Positions 33,671 to 42,598 are shown, counted from the first letter of the stretch. The stretch: 64,000 nucleotides of DNA from Undibacterium umbellatum (GCF_014284125.1 NZ_JACOFX010000009.1:143155-207154); one strand, 5' to 3'. Notes: generated by a model not told the origin, from the sequence alone. Numbers and translations are program-made.

Positions 33671-34504
33671 TTAACGTTTCAAGGCAGGTGCATTCATGAC
33701 CGCGCCGTCGGCTGATTTTGCCAGGAACATGGTCAGTGCAGTGATGGAGTCTGAAGCATAGTCAGGCGCAGGAAAGCGTTGCTGGCGGAAGCAGTCATTG
33801 AGCCTGTGCTGCATGGTCCTTACTTCACCTTGTGAGACGCGATAAGCAGGCCAGGTGGAATAAGCTGCCTGGGCATTGGCCTTGTTGTTCAGGTTAGGCA
33901 AATCCTGCATGCGTATGCGCTGGCCCTCGACGGAGTGACAGGACGCGCAAGAAAAATCATGTGAGCCAGCGCGGTAGTAAAAAATCTTCTTGCCGATTTC
34001 GTAGGCTTGTTTTTCTGCCGGATGTTTGGTGCTGATAGCCAGCTTGATGCCACGTGATTCTGCCGTCAAGAACGAGACCAGCGCTTCAATATCGGACGGG
34101 TTGCCTGCAGAACCAAAAGGTGTTTTCACTGCCTGCTCACGCGTCAAGCCTTGCAGACTCATGCGGCAATGCATGAGCCGCTGTTCCAGGTCCATGACTT
34201 TATTGGTGTCCTTGAAATAGCGCGGCAATTCTGCATATGCGCCCTTGGTCACGCCCGGACCTTTGCCCAGATCACATTGCTCCAGTGATTGCTGATTGGG
34301 GCCCAGTTTTTTTTGCCAGAGTTCCTGGCCGCGCATTTCCCATAATTCCGCGGGATTGCCATCGGCCAGCATTTGCCGGTACTTGGCGATTTCATCAGTA
34401 GCAGATTGATTGGCATTCTGCGCCTGGGCAGAAGACAAAACAGATACTGCCAACAGGGCACCAAGCGACAAGCCTGGCAATGATTTAAGAGCAAGACGTG
34501 GCAT
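33671..34504 (-). CDS. soxA: SoxA, L-cysteine S-thiosulfotransferase haem subunit
   Basis: Catalytic subunit of the SoxAX cytochrome. The 277-residue product has a signal peptide ending AQAQ. One haem site is present (Cys186-Ala-Ser-Cys189-His190). The position of the second, N-terminal haem of dihaem SoxA is instead occupied by Cys77 and Cys113, probably a disulfide, so this is a monohaem SoxA. The active-site cysteine that carries the persulfide ligand is Cys238 in RLNDCFRQQRFP. It lies 12 bp after soxZ and 10 bp before soxX. Confidence 0.95.
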   Translation of the reverse strand: MPRLALKSLPGLSLGALLAVSVLSSAQAQNANQSATDEIAKYRQMLADGNPAELWEMRGQELWQKKLGPNQQSLEQCDLGKGPGVTKGAYAELPRYFKDTNKVMDLEQRLMHCRMSLQGLTREQAVKTPFGSAGNPSDIEALVSFLTAESRGIKLAISTKHPAEKQAYEIGKKIFYYRAGSHDFSCASCHSVEGQRIRMQDLPNLNNKANAQAAYSTWPAYRVSQGEVRTMQHRLNDCFRQQRFPAPDYASDSITALTMFLAKSADGAVMNAPALKR

Positions 34505-34516
34505 GGGTTTTCCTTA

Positions 34517-34828
34517 TCAGGCTATGGCTGCTTCATCGCTACGCTGGTCACCTTTATTGTCTGTCCAGGTCACCGATACTTTATCGCCCTTGACTCCACC
34601 CTTGAACTTGAAGGACAGGAACGGGTCTTTGGAAACCGAAGGGCCAAACTGGGCATCCAGCACGACTTTGTCTTTCCATTTGGCTTGCAGGTTTTTAATG
34701 AAATGCGCAGGCACAACTTTACCCGTCAAATCTTTGCGCTGACCTGTTTCCATATCGTGACGCATCAATACTTTTACCTCAACAACGTCGCCAGTAACCG
34801 CTGCCCGAATACGCATAGGATCGCCCAT
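34517..34828 (-). CDS. soxZ: SoxZ, partner of the SoxY carrier
   Basis: A 103-residue immunoglobulin-like protein that forms the SoxYZ carrier complex in the periplasm. The sequence begins MGDPMRIRAAVTGDVVEVKV and contains HDMETGQRKD and FIKNLQAKW, all typical of SoxZ. It has no signal peptide, as usual, because it is exported with SoxY by the Tat route. The gene is normally tight against soxY; here 271 bp of palindromic DNA separate them. Confidence 0.95.
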   Translation of the reverse strand: MGDPMRIRAAVTGDVVEVKVLMRHDMETGQRKDLTGKVVPAHFIKNLQAKWKDKVVLDAQFGPSVSKDPFLSFKFKGGVKGDKVSVTWTDNKGDQRSDEAAIA

Positions 34829-35099
34829 GATGTCTCCCTTTTTTGCTAATTTTAAATGAATATCTGATCAAAACCTGAAAGCTCACCACAGAGACACTGA
34901 GGCACAGAGAAAGACATGAGAAAAACAGTAAAAATGATGACTTGAAATTAAGTCTTACACTGTTGTTAGGCCGAGTGTTGGGCTGATAAATCATAGCCTA
35001 GCGAGGCCCGGCCCAACCTACTGCACGCCCCAACCTACGCACAATACTTCCGCTTCTCTTTAAACTTCTCTGTGTCTCTGTGTTGAGAGGTCTTAAAAA
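34829..35099. repeat. Inverted-repeat spacer between soxY and soxZ
   Basis: 271 bp without a gene. Near-inverted copies of a CACAGAGACAC/CACAGAGAA motif lie at 34884-34914 and, in opposite orientation, at 35065-35087. Between them a GGCCGAGTGTTGGGC / GCCCGGCCCAAC-type imperfect stem spans about 34970-35020. This has the look of a small interspersed palindromic repeat inserted between two genes that are normally coupled. Confidence 0.55.
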
Positions 35100-35588
35100 T
35101 TAACCGCCGCAACCGCCCAGTGTTACTTTAATTTCTTTAGAAGCCACCAGCCACTTGCCGTCCGCTTTTACCAAAGCATGCACGTTCGAAGTTTCACCTA
35201 TCTTGACGCGTGTGCTGACTGAGGCTTCGGTACCTTCCGGGATATTGAAAGCCGCGGACATGGCATTCGGGTTTTTTTCTATCAGGATGGCGATGTATTC
35301 AGTGTTCGCGGCCTTACTGCTGACACTGACTGGCACTACCGCACCGTTTTCAGCAATATCAGGCGCGGTGATGGTGATATCAGCACTGATCACCGGGCTA
35401 CCTGCGCCCATTGCGGCGAATACATCTTGCAAGCTCTTGGCTTCAAAAGCCTTGCTATCCCATTCTGCAGCAAATACATCCGATGGCTTGAGCATGCCTG
35501 CCGCAAAGGCCAGGCCAAATACCGTGGATATGCGTAAAAAATCACGGCGTTGCTGACCGTCGTCTTTGCTCTTGATTGCCTGCTTCAT
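35100..35588 (-). CDS. soxY: SoxY, sulfur-carrier protein
   Basis: Periplasmic carrier whose C-terminal cysteine covalently holds the sulfur intermediates. The 162-residue product has a Tat signal (QRRDFLRIS, then hydrophobic GLAFAAGM) and ends in the diagnostic GGCGG with the carrier Cys160. It is placed after soxD and before soxZ, with a 271-bp spacer to soxZ. Co-export of SoxZ with the SoxY Tat signal is known for this family. Confidence 0.97.
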   Translation of the reverse strand: MKQAIKSKDDGQQRRDFLRISTVFGLAFAAGMLKPSDVFAAEWDSKAFEAKSLQDVFAAMGAGSPVISADITITAPDIAENGAVVPVSVSSKAANTEYIAILIEKNPNAMSAAFNIPEGTEASVSTRVKIGETSNVHALVKADGKWLVASKEIKVTLGGCGG

Positions 35589-35717
35589 TACTGTCTCCTG
35601 AAATGGTGCATTTATCTATTGCTGCGGTGCTGCTATTGCTACTATTTACTGCTATTCGATAAGCTTAACGCGAAATCGTTCCATCGATATGACAAAGCTG
35701 AAAAAAACCTTGCTGCC

Positions 35718-36749
35718 TCACTGGCGCATGATCCAGTCCAGCATGGTCTTGATTTCGCTATCCTTGACATGGCCTTGTGGCGGCATGGGAATATCGCCCC
35801 AGGCACCACTACCGCCCAGCTTGATTTTCTTGCTCATGCTGGTTTCGGCGTTGGCATCGCCCTTATATTTTGCAGCGATCTGGGCAAAACCCGGGCCAAC
35901 AACTTTATCCTTGATACCATGACAGGCGATACAGGCATATTGTTTGGCCAGCTTCAAACCTTCTTCGGCGGCTGGTGCGCTGACTTTGACAACCGCAGCC
36001 TTGTTCAAATCCACTCCCCGCACGGCGCCTATACTGCGGTTTTGCTCGACCGGGTTGCCATTGGCGTTGCGGGCAAAAGAAGGCAGCTCAGAGGTAATCT
36101 TGACTTCTTTTACACAGTCTTTCATGCAGGCAGTATTTTTTACATCCGGCCTGCCATTGGTCTGCCACAGGCCATGCTTTTCTGTCATGCCCAGACGATT
36201 AGGCATGCGTTTTTGCACTTCGGCGATGTTTTCATCCGACATGACAAAATCATCGGCAACGATGCCACCCATGTTCAGCATATAAGCGGTTACCGCATAC
36301 ACTTCATCAGTAGTCAGGGTCTTGGGTGCGTTCCAGGGCATGGCGCGGTTGACGTAGTCCCACAGTGTCGAGATTGTTGCCACTTTCATCAAGGTAGTGC
36401 GTTGCGGCTGGCTATTACCAGTCAATGCAGCGACGCGCCCATTCTTGATATCGTCCTTGGTAGTGCCGCCGACAATGGGCGTGAATACCTGATTGGATTC
36501 ACCAAAGGTACCATGACAGGAAGCGCATTTACCATCCCAGATTTGCTGGCCCTGCTCTACACTGCCGCGGCCCTTTGGCAAACCCCTGAAGTCGGGGCGT
36601 ACATCGATATCCCAGGCTGCCACTTCTTTAGGGGTTGCGGCCCGGCCTACGCCTGAATAATTATCGGCACTGGCTTTCAGGCTGACAGTTGCCAGCACCA
36701 GCATGCCCATCGCTTTAGTCAGCATTGTTAACTCAGGCCACTTGTACAT
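35718..36749 (-). CDS. soxD: SoxD, dihaem cytochrome c subunit of sulfane dehydrogenase
   Basis: Electron-transfer subunit of SoxCD, which oxidises the sulfane sulfur on SoxY. The ATG at 36749 was chosen because GGCGAGG lies 6 bases upstream; it overlaps the soxC end by 17 bp and gives 343 residues with a signal peptide (MLVLATVSLKASA). The ATG at 36725 is the alternative. Two haem sites are seen: Cys75-Ala-Ser-Cys78-His79 and Cys273-Ile-Ala-Cys276-His277. The region between them contains NRAMPWNAPKTL and the C-terminal domain ends with IPMPPQGHV, both normal for SoxD. Confidence 0.94.
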   Translation of the reverse strand: MYKWPELTMLTKAMGMLVLATVSLKASADNYSGVGRAATPKEVAAWDIDVRPDFRGLPKGRGSVEQGQQIWDGKCASCHGTFGESNQVFTPIVGGTTKDDIKNGRVAALTGNSQPQRTTLMKVATISTLWDYVNRAMPWNAPKTLTTDEVYAVTAYMLNMGGIVADDFVMSDENIAEVQKRMPNRLGMTEKHGLWQTNGRPDVKNTACMKDCVKEVKITSELPSFARNANGNPVEQNRSIGAVRGVDLNKAAVVKVSAPAAEEGLKLAKQYACIACHGIKDKVVGPGFAQIAAKYKGDANAETSMSKKIKLGGSGAWGDIPMPPQGHVKDSEIKTMLDWIMRQ

Positions 36750-38097
36750 TTGTGACCTCGCCGTCTTCATTGATATTCCACGATTGGATAGCATTATTGT
36801 GATAAATCGATTTGGTGCCGCGCACTTCACGCAGTTGATTGATCTTGGGTTGTACATAACCGGTTTCATCAATGGCTCGTGATTGCAAAATCGCTGGTCC
36901 GCCATCCCAGTTCCAGTCAATATTGAAGCGGGTCAGGCATTTGCCCAGCACCGGGCCTTCCAGCCTGGCGGTACGCCAGCTGCGACCACCATCCGCAGAA
37001 ACATCCACGCGCTTGACCTTGCCACGGCCCGACCATGCCAGGCCAGTAATATTGTGAAACCCTTTTTCCAGCAACATCTGTCCGCCCGATGGTGTGGTGA
37101 TAACCGACTTGCACTCTTGCACCGAGGTATATTGCCTGTGCAATCCACTGGGTTGTAAATCAATATAGTGAATAGCCTCATCCTTGCTTGCCCATGGCTG
37201 GTCACCCACTTCGATGCGGCGCAACCATTTGACCCAGGACACGCCCTGCACACCAGGCACGACCAGGCGCAGCGGGTAGCCATTTTCTGGCCGTAGCATT
37301 TCACCATTCATACCGTAAGCGACGATGACGTCATCCATGGCGCGGGCGATGTCGATGGTGCGCGTCATGGCAGAGCCATCGCCCCCTTCAGCCAGGACAA
37401 ACTTGGCTTTCTTGCGGTCTATACCGCAATCATCCAGCAATACTGACAAGGGTACGCCCGTAAATTCACAACAGCTCAGCATGCCATGGGTGTATTGCAC
37501 CGTCGGCACGGCGACATTGCCCCATTCAGTGGCGCTATTGGCACCGCATTCGATGAAATGCATGCGAGATACCGAGGGCAGGCGCATCAGATCATCCATG
37601 GTGTAGACCTTGGCTTCGCGCACTAGGCCATTGATCATGAAGCGATGCTGCTCAGGGTCTATATCTATCCAGCCCTGGTGGTGGCGTTCAAAATGCAGGC
37701 CACTGGGGGTGATGATGCCAAAGAAGCCTTGCAAGGGCGCGAACGAGACAGACGCCTGCGGCACCCGCGTCAGGCCGGGAGACTGGCGGCGCTGTAAATT
37801 GGCTTCAAACTTCGATGGCTGGCCATAGCCCTGCATGACGACAGGGTTGCCCAGGGTCTTGGCATGATCCTGCAAATTCAGTATCAGCGGGTCACCATCC
37901 CCCTCAGGCACAGTACCCGGCCTTGCCATTGCTACGCCAGACGCCAGCGCAGCCGTGGCGGCCGCAAAGCTCTTGCGCAAGAAGCCACGCCGCTCATCAT
38001 TCAAGCCTTGTTCAGTGATGGACTGGCGCAAGGGTGCATCCAAAAAATTCTCGGGTGCACGACGCAAAAGACCGGACTTTTTAATCTGCATAGACAT
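36733..38097 (-). CDS. soxC: SoxC, molybdopterin sulfane dehydrogenase
   Basis: Catalytic subunit of SoxCD, of the sulfite-oxidase family. From the ATG at 38097 it is 454 residues; an in-frame ATG 18 bases upstream is also possible. It has a Tat-type signal (ERRGFLRKSFAA at residues 35-46), the oxidoreductase molybdopterin-binding domain with the Mo-ligating Cys184 in HFIECGANS, and a C-terminal dimerisation domain (VDVSADGGRSWRTARL). It is the first gene of the operon. Its presence means thiosulfate can be fully oxidised to sulfate without sulfur globules (family knowledge). No soxR, soxV or soxW gene is in the window. Confidence 0.95.
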   Translation of the reverse strand: MSMQIKKSGLLRRAPENFLDAPLRQSITEQGLNDERRGFLRKSFAAATAALASGVAMARPGTVPEGDGDPLILNLQDHAKTLGNPVVMQGYGQPSKFEANLQRRQSPGLTRVPQASVSFAPLQGFFGIITPSGLHFERHHQGWIDIDPEQHRFMINGLVREAKVYTMDDLMRLPSVSRMHFIECGANSATEWGNVAVPTVQYTHGMLSCCEFTGVPLSVLLDDCGIDRKKAKFVLAEGGDGSAMTRTIDIARAMDDVIVAYGMNGEMLRPENGYPLRLVVPGVQGVSWVKWLRRIEVGDQPWASKDEAIHYIDLQPSGLHRQYTSVQECKSVITTPSGGQMLLEKGFHNITGLAWSGRGKVKRVDVSADGGRSWRTARLEGPVLGKCLTRFNIDWNWDGGPAILQSRAIDETGYVQPKINQLREVRGTKSIYHNNAIQSWNINEDGEVTNVQVA

Positions 38098-38202
38098 GAG
38101 ACTGAAACTTTCCAATGAGATACTAGGTTCATCCTGTGCCAGCTTGTCTTCATGCTACATCCACAAGCGCTGGTTTATAAAGCACAGTTTTATTGATGCG
38201 AA

Positions 38203-38246
38203 CTTGATCAAGCTCAAATAATACTATTTGCGCATATAATCAAATA
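38203..38246. promoter_or_regulatory. Palindromic sites upstream of soxC
   Basis: In the 270-bp gap between divergent soxC and the rhomboid gene lie a perfect CTTGATCAAG palindrome (38203-38212) and an inverted repeat TATTTG-N10-CAAATA (38225-38246). Either could be an operator for sox control. The usual ArsR-type SoxR gene is not present here, so the regulator is unknown. Confidence 0.4.
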
Positions 38247-38367
38247 AGGAAGGAGAAAAAGCAAATACTTTCTTTTGTGCAACGCACAAAACCCTTATCA
38301 AACAAGTCAAGCCTTGATGATCATGGTAGATTCTGCTCTTCCATTCTAGCTGCCAACGCGTCTCTCC

Positions 38368-38964
38368 ATGAATCAAAAGAACTTTCTTTTCAGGTCACCC
38401 GCAGCAATATCCATCTTTATATTGATTTTGACAGGCTGGTTAATATCAACCCAGTATTTCGGACTATCGCTGTTTGCCTCGCAAAAGTCCTTGCGCCTGC
38501 CGCAGTTGGGGGCAGCAACGGGCGACATTTATATCACGCATGAATGGTGGCGCTTGCTGGTCTCGCAATTTTTGCATGTGCATTTTTTGCATATGTTGTT
38601 CAATGCCATGTGCATCCTTATCCTTGCCAGCACGATGGAACGCAAACATGGATGGCGGGTGTTATTGGGGATTTACCTGATTGGTGGCCTGACAGGCCAG
38701 GCCGCCAGTGTCTGGGCTTACCCTTTACTGGTGACTGACGGCGCATCACAAGCCTTGATGGCGTTGTGTGCTGCCACGTTTATCTTGCTGCCAAGGAGTA
38801 GTCTGGTATGGTTTGCCAGCCTGATCGTGGCTATACAGGTAGCGCTGGACGTGCACGCCATCGCAGGGATCAAGGCCGGACATTTATATGGCTTTGTTGC
38901 GGGCGTATTCATCAGCCTCGCCATTTTCTTCATACCTGGAAAGCAAGCCCTGCCCGTCAAGTAA
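38368..38964 (+). CDS. Rhomboid-family intramembrane serine protease
   Basis: A 198-residue polytopic membrane protein with six hydrophobic helices. The order of motifs fits rhomboids: WWRLLVSQFLHVHFLHMLFN (the H-rich loop/helix 2), the catalytic serine in DGASQALM (GASQ in place of the more common GASG), and the catalytic His in AGHLYGFVAG. The serine and histidine are both kept, so activity is plausible. The downstream M23-like gene starts 8 bp after its stop. Rhombosortase is a related alternative, but no GlyGly-CTERM substrate is seen nearby. Confidence 0.82.
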   Translation: MNQKNFLFRSPAAISIFILILTGWLISTQYFGLSLFASQKSLRLPQLGAATGDIYITHEWWRLLVSQFLHVHFLHMLFNAMCILILASTMERKHGWRVLLGIYLIGGLTGQAASVWAYPLLVTDGASQALMALCAATFILLPRSSLVWFASLIVAIQVALDVHAIAGIKAGHLYGFVAGVFISLAIFFIPGKQALPVK

Positions 38965-38971
38965 CTCCAAT

Positions 38972-39643
38972 ATGAAAACACCCATCACTATTGAATTCCC
39001 TCTTGCCGGAGAATGGCTGGTCGGTGCCGATGGTACTGAAGCAGGACATGAAAGAGCTTTCGATTTTTTGCGCGTCGATAAAAAGCTAAAGGCTAGCAGA
39101 CGTGCTGCCTGGCGAGAGTTATTTCAGGCCGTGCCGCTGGAAGAATATTATGCCTGGGGCCAGCCCATGCTTGCACCTTTTCACGGCACGGTGCTGGCAG
39201 CTGTTGATGGCAGCGAGGAAATCGCTACAAGTTATCTGCGTACGTTGATAAACACACTATTCTCAAAACAAGGGAATGCAGAATTGCAGCAATTGCAGGA
39301 AGCGGGTGCTGGGGATATCCGTCACTTCGCGGGCAACCATGTAATCTTGCAATCAGCAGAAGATACCGAAGTTTATGCGTTTCTGGCACATGCCCGCAAG
39401 GGTTCGGTTTGCGTCACAGCCGGACAGCAAGTAGAACACTTGCAAAAGCTGGCAGAGGTTGGCAATTCTGGCCAGTCAATGACACCACATCTGCATTTTC
39501 AATTGATGAATCAGGCCAATCCCATCAATGCAGAAACTCTGGAATGCCGCTTTCGAGCTTATGAAGTTCTGGTCAATGACCATTGGAAAAAGTGTGAATT
39601 ATCCGTCCCGAAGCGCAGGCAGCGCATACGTGCGGTGGGGTAG
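38972..39643 (+). CDS. M23/LytM-like peptidase-fold protein
   Basis: From the ATG at 38972 this is a 223-residue protein; the longer frame to 38888 overlaps the rhomboid gene. The metal motif of the M23 fold appears as HERAFD (HxxxD) early, GNHVILQ in the middle and TPHLHFQL (HxH) late, with the GQ-type glycine-rich turn GNSGQSM before it. No signal peptide is visible, which is unusual for a cell-wall endopeptidase, so it may act in the cytoplasm or be a non-murein member of the fold. It is probably cotranscribed with the rhomboid gene. Confidence 0.75.
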   Translation: MKTPITIEFPLAGEWLVGADGTEAGHERAFDFLRVDKKLKASRRAAWRELFQAVPLEEYYAWGQPMLAPFHGTVLAAVDGSEEIATSYLRTLINTLFSKQGNAELQQLQEAGAGDIRHFAGNHVILQSAEDTEVYAFLAHARKGSVCVTAGQQVEHLQKLAEVGNSGQSMTPHLHFQLMNQANPINAETLECRFRAYEVLVNDHWKKCELSVPKRRQRIRAVG

Positions 39644-39667
39644 TATGATCTGACTATTGCGCCCACG

Positions 39668-40543
39668 CTACAAACCAAACCTGCTCAGCACAAATTCAAT
39701 AAATGTAGCCAGCTTGGGTGTGGGTTGCCTGTCACGCGGATACAGCAAATGCATGGGGCGTGGCGCAGGCACATAGGCTTCCATCAGCGGCACCAGCCTG
39801 CCGGCAGCAACCTCGCCGGCAAGCAATAACTCGGATTGCATGACGATGCCAAAACCGGCCACGGCAGCACTCTTCAAGGCCTGACCATTATTGGAGCGCA
39901 GGCGGCTGACCGGGATTTCACTTACCTCACCTGTCAAACGCCAGCGTACATGTTTGTTCCAGTGTAAAAAATCCAGGCATTCGTGAGCAATCAGATCCGC
40001 AGGCGTGCGGGGTATTCCCTTGCGCTTCAAGTACGACGGAGCGGCACAGATCATCATACTGTAAGGCTGCAGGGGACGTGCAATCAAAGTGGAGTCTTCC
40101 AGCTGGCCTATGCGTATAGCAGCGTCGAAACCATCTTCCACCACATCCACCACACTGTCGTTCATATGCAGGTCGGCACGCATTTCAGGATACTGCGCCA
40201 GGTAATCAACCATGGCCGGGGCCAGCATTTCACTGCCAAAGGTCACAGGCGACGTGATCTTCAGTACGCCACGCGCGCCGCCACGCATTCTGGCCGCACC
40301 AGATTCTGCCTCGCCGATCTGCACCAGTATGGCCTTGCATTGCTCTGCGTATTGCAAACCCAGCTCGGTGAGGCTTTGACGGCGAGTGGTACGCGTCAGC
40401 AGGCGTGCGCCTAGCAGGTTTTCGAGAAACTGTATGTGCTTGCCCACCATGACAGGTGATATCTCGCACTGCGCTGCCGCAGCAGTAAAACTGCCAGCAT
40501 CAACCACGGCCACAAAAACTTCCATGCTGCGCAATTTATCCAT
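39668..40543 (-). CDS. LysR-family transcriptional regulator
   Basis: A 291-residue regulator. Its N-terminal winged HTH (MEVFVAVVDAGSFTAAAAQC) is followed by the linker helix and a periplasmic-binding-like effector domain (GVLKITSPVTFGSEMLAP). It belongs to the group with an LxFxAVVDxGSFTAAA start that often controls divergent oxidoreductase genes. It is divergent from the SDR gene at 40683, and the shared 139-bp region holds a 15-bp palindrome, the usual layout for autoregulation and control of the partner. Confidence 0.93.
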   Translation of the reverse strand: MDKLRSMEVFVAVVDAGSFTAAAAQCEISPVMVGKHIQFLENLLGARLLTRTTRRQSLTELGLQYAEQCKAILVQIGEAESGAARMRGGARGVLKITSPVTFGSEMLAPAMVDYLAQYPEMRADLHMNDSVVDVVEDGFDAAIRIGQLEDSTLIARPLQPYSMMICAAPSYLKRKGIPRTPADLIAHECLDFLHWNKHVRWRLTGEVSEIPVSRLRSNNGQALKSAAVAGFGIVMQSELLLAGEVAAGRLVPLMEAYVPAPRPMHLLYPRDRQPTPKLATFIEFVLSRFGL

Positions 40544-40560
40544 GAGTTCACCCTTTATTA

Positions 40561-40575
40561 CTAACTATTGGTTAG
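40561..40575. promoter_or_regulatory. LysR-type operator between regulator and SDR gene
   Basis: CTAACTATTGGTTAG has arms CTAAC and GTTAG around five bases. It contains the T-N11-A spacing of LysR boxes and lies 17 bp upstream of the regulator start and about 110 bp upstream of the SDR start. Confidence 0.6.
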
Positions 40576-40682
40576 GAATATATGCATTTTCTGAATATTT
40601 ATCTACATTAAAAATTGGAAGATACTTAATTTCAGGCCAAAAGCCCTTTGAATTAACTCAACCTAGACCAGCAAGGAAAGCT

Positions 40683-41282
40683 ATGAAACTCATCATCATC
40701 GGTGCCAACGGCACAGTAGGCAGCGCCACCAGCAATGAACTCGGCTCTCGTCATGACATCATCCGCGTTGGAAAAACCAGCGGCGACATCCAGCTTGATA
40801 TCAGCCAGAGCGGGCAAATACGAGAACTGTTTGCCCGTACAGGCAAGGTCGATGGCGTTGTGGTAGCAGCAGGCAGCGTGCATTTTGCACCACTGGCTCA
40901 AATGGAAGAAGAACATTTCCACGTCGGCCTCAATAGCAAGCTCATGGGCCAGGTGAATGTCGCGCAAATCGCCCAGGCCTATTTGCAGGACGGCGGTTCC
41001 ATTACCCTGACCAGTGGCGTGGTGGGTGAAATGCCTATACGTATGGGTGCCAGCGCTGCTATGGTGAATGCGGCGCTGGAAGGATTTGTGCGTGGTGCCG
41101 CGATAGAGTTGCCGCGTGGTCTGCGTATCAATGTCGTCAGTCCTGGCTTGCTGGAAGAATCAGTGGCTGAACTTGGCAGTTTTTTCCCAGGCTTTGAAGC
41201 TGTGTCTTCCAAACGCGTGGGCCTAGCCTATGCCAAAAGTGTGGAAGGCGCGCAAACCGGACAGGTGTATACCGTGCGCTAG
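40683..41282 (+). CDS. Short-chain dehydrogenase/reductase
   Basis: From the ATG at 40683 (AAGGAAAG ribosome site just upstream) it is a 199-residue short SDR. The NAD(P)-binding motif is GANGTVGSA near the N-terminus, and the catalytic region contains SITLTSGVVGEMP and a later APIRMGAS-like segment in which the canonical YxxxK is not seen (MGASAAMVNAALEG at its place). The loss of Tyr/Lys suggests a divergent or atypical member. It is paired with a LysR regulator. The substrate is unknown. Confidence 0.82.
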   Translation: MKLIIIGANGTVGSATSNELGSRHDIIRVGKTSGDIQLDISQSGQIRELFARTGKVDGVVVAAGSVHFAPLAQMEEEHFHVGLNSKLMGQVNVAQIAQAYLQDGGSITLTSGVVGEMPIRMGASAAMVNAALEGFVRGAAIELPRGLRINVVSPGLLEESVAELGSFFPGFEAVSSKRVGLAYAKSVEGAQTGQVYTVR

Positions 41283-41755
41283 CGAATGCAAGCAGCGTTA
41301 GCCAGTAGAGATGTCTTAGAGGCGGTCATAGATGAAGGCAATCTCGCTGACCGACATAAGGATAGCGCAGGGCGACGCCATCGCCCTGCCACCCAATTGC
41401 AGACACAAAGCCCCCCCGCAGGGAAGTACCCTGGCATCCCTATCCGGCAACCAGGCCGCCGGAACAGCATTGCAGGCAAGATGTATGACCAAAGCTGCCA
41501 CAGGTTTGTGTTAATTTACAATTGTTAGCAATGATGGTCTGGTGTGCAATAGCAAGGCAGATCTTCAGCAGACAACACAGACAAGCCAGCATTGCAGAGC
41601 AACCCACTGTAGCCGAGCAACAAATACCCTGGCACCTGCTCCAATATAGATCAATCCAATATTGGAATCCTGACAGCCAGTAGTCAGTCTTATCGTTTCG
41701 ACTATTGCGTAACTTGCTTTAAGACACTAGGCTGAGGACAGGGTAGTTTCGGAGC
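41283..41755. other. 473-bp gap without a supported gene
   Basis: No frame in the gap has a credible start and composition. Features seen: a perfect 9-bp-stem hairpin at 41367-41389 (GCAGGGCGA / TCGCCCTGC), a C7 run shortly after, and a 12-bp palindrome TCCAATATTGGA at 41655-41666 preceded by a direct copy of TCCAATAT. The right part probably holds the promoter of the solute-binding protein gene. Confidence 0.45.
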
Positions 41756-42577
41756 ATGTATATGCAGCGCATAGCACTTTTATTCTTGATACTGGGGTTG
41801 AATTGCATTGCTGCTGGCGCTGCTGAGCACAGCACTGCCTGCGGCAGCATGCAACTGGCCTACTATGAATTGGGAACCTTGTATTACCGCCATGCCGATG
41901 GCAGTTATACAGGCATAGACAAGGATGTGGTGGAAGAAGTCGCAAAGCGCAGTGGCTGCAAATTTGATACTGTGCTGGAATCGCGGGTACGCATCTGGAC
42001 TCAATTGAAAAACAATACCCTGGACATGTCGGTCTCTGGCATTCCCACACCCGAAAGAGAAAAATTTGCCGAATTCATTCCCTATTTTTCCACCAGAAAT
42101 TATATTTTGCTACACCGAGACATGCCAGTGCATGGCCTGAGCATGGCTGGTTTCTTAAACGATGCCAATTTGAAAGTCGCTGTCATCAAGAGTTTCAAAC
42201 ATGGTCCAAAGTTTGATGAGTGGCTGGAAAAATTATGGGCACAAAAACGGGTATATGAAGCATCCGATATTGATAGCCTGTTACGCCTTTTCCTGGCCCG
42301 CCGCGTAGATGCCATCATCGCTCTGCCTACAGTATGGCAACCCTTGTTGAAAAAAGAAGAAATCAATAAACAGGTACACTTATTTGACTGGGCGCCACAA
42401 GACAGCATTGTGCATGGCCTTATTGTCTCCAAAGAACGCGTTAGCAAAGCCCGGCGTGACTTGCTCAGAAAAGCCATCTACAGCATGGCAGATGACGGTA
42501 CGCTGGAACAAATTTTTACCCGCCATATGGGCAGTAAGCTGGCGCAAGAACTGCGCTATGATGGGCCGAGATTTTAG
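41756..42577 (+). CDS. Periplasmic solute-binding protein, family 3 (amino-acid-like)
   Basis: A 273-residue exported protein with a signal peptide (IALLFLILGLNCIAAGAAEH). The fold markers are those of SBP_bac_3: MQLAYYELGTLYYRHADGSY followed by GIDKDVVEEVAKRSG, and DMSVSGIPTPEREKFAEFIPYF at the first-lobe closure. No permease or ATPase is adjacent, so it is an orphan binding protein, perhaps a sensory input or a component used with a distant transporter. The ligand is unknown. Confidence 0.85.
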   Translation: MYMQRIALLFLILGLNCIAAGAAEHSTACGSMQLAYYELGTLYYRHADGSYTGIDKDVVEEVAKRSGCKFDTVLESRVRIWTQLKNNTLDMSVSGIPTPEREKFAEFIPYFSTRNYILLHRDMPVHGLSMAGFLNDANLKVAVIKSFKHGPKFDEWLEKLWAQKRVYEASDIDSLLRLFLARRVDAIIALPTVWQPLLKKEEINKQVHLFDWAPQDSIVHGLIVSKERVSKARRDLLRKAIYSMADDGTLEQIFTRHMGSKLAQELRYDGPRF

Positions 42578-42598
42578 AGCACGTTGGGCAAATAGACG

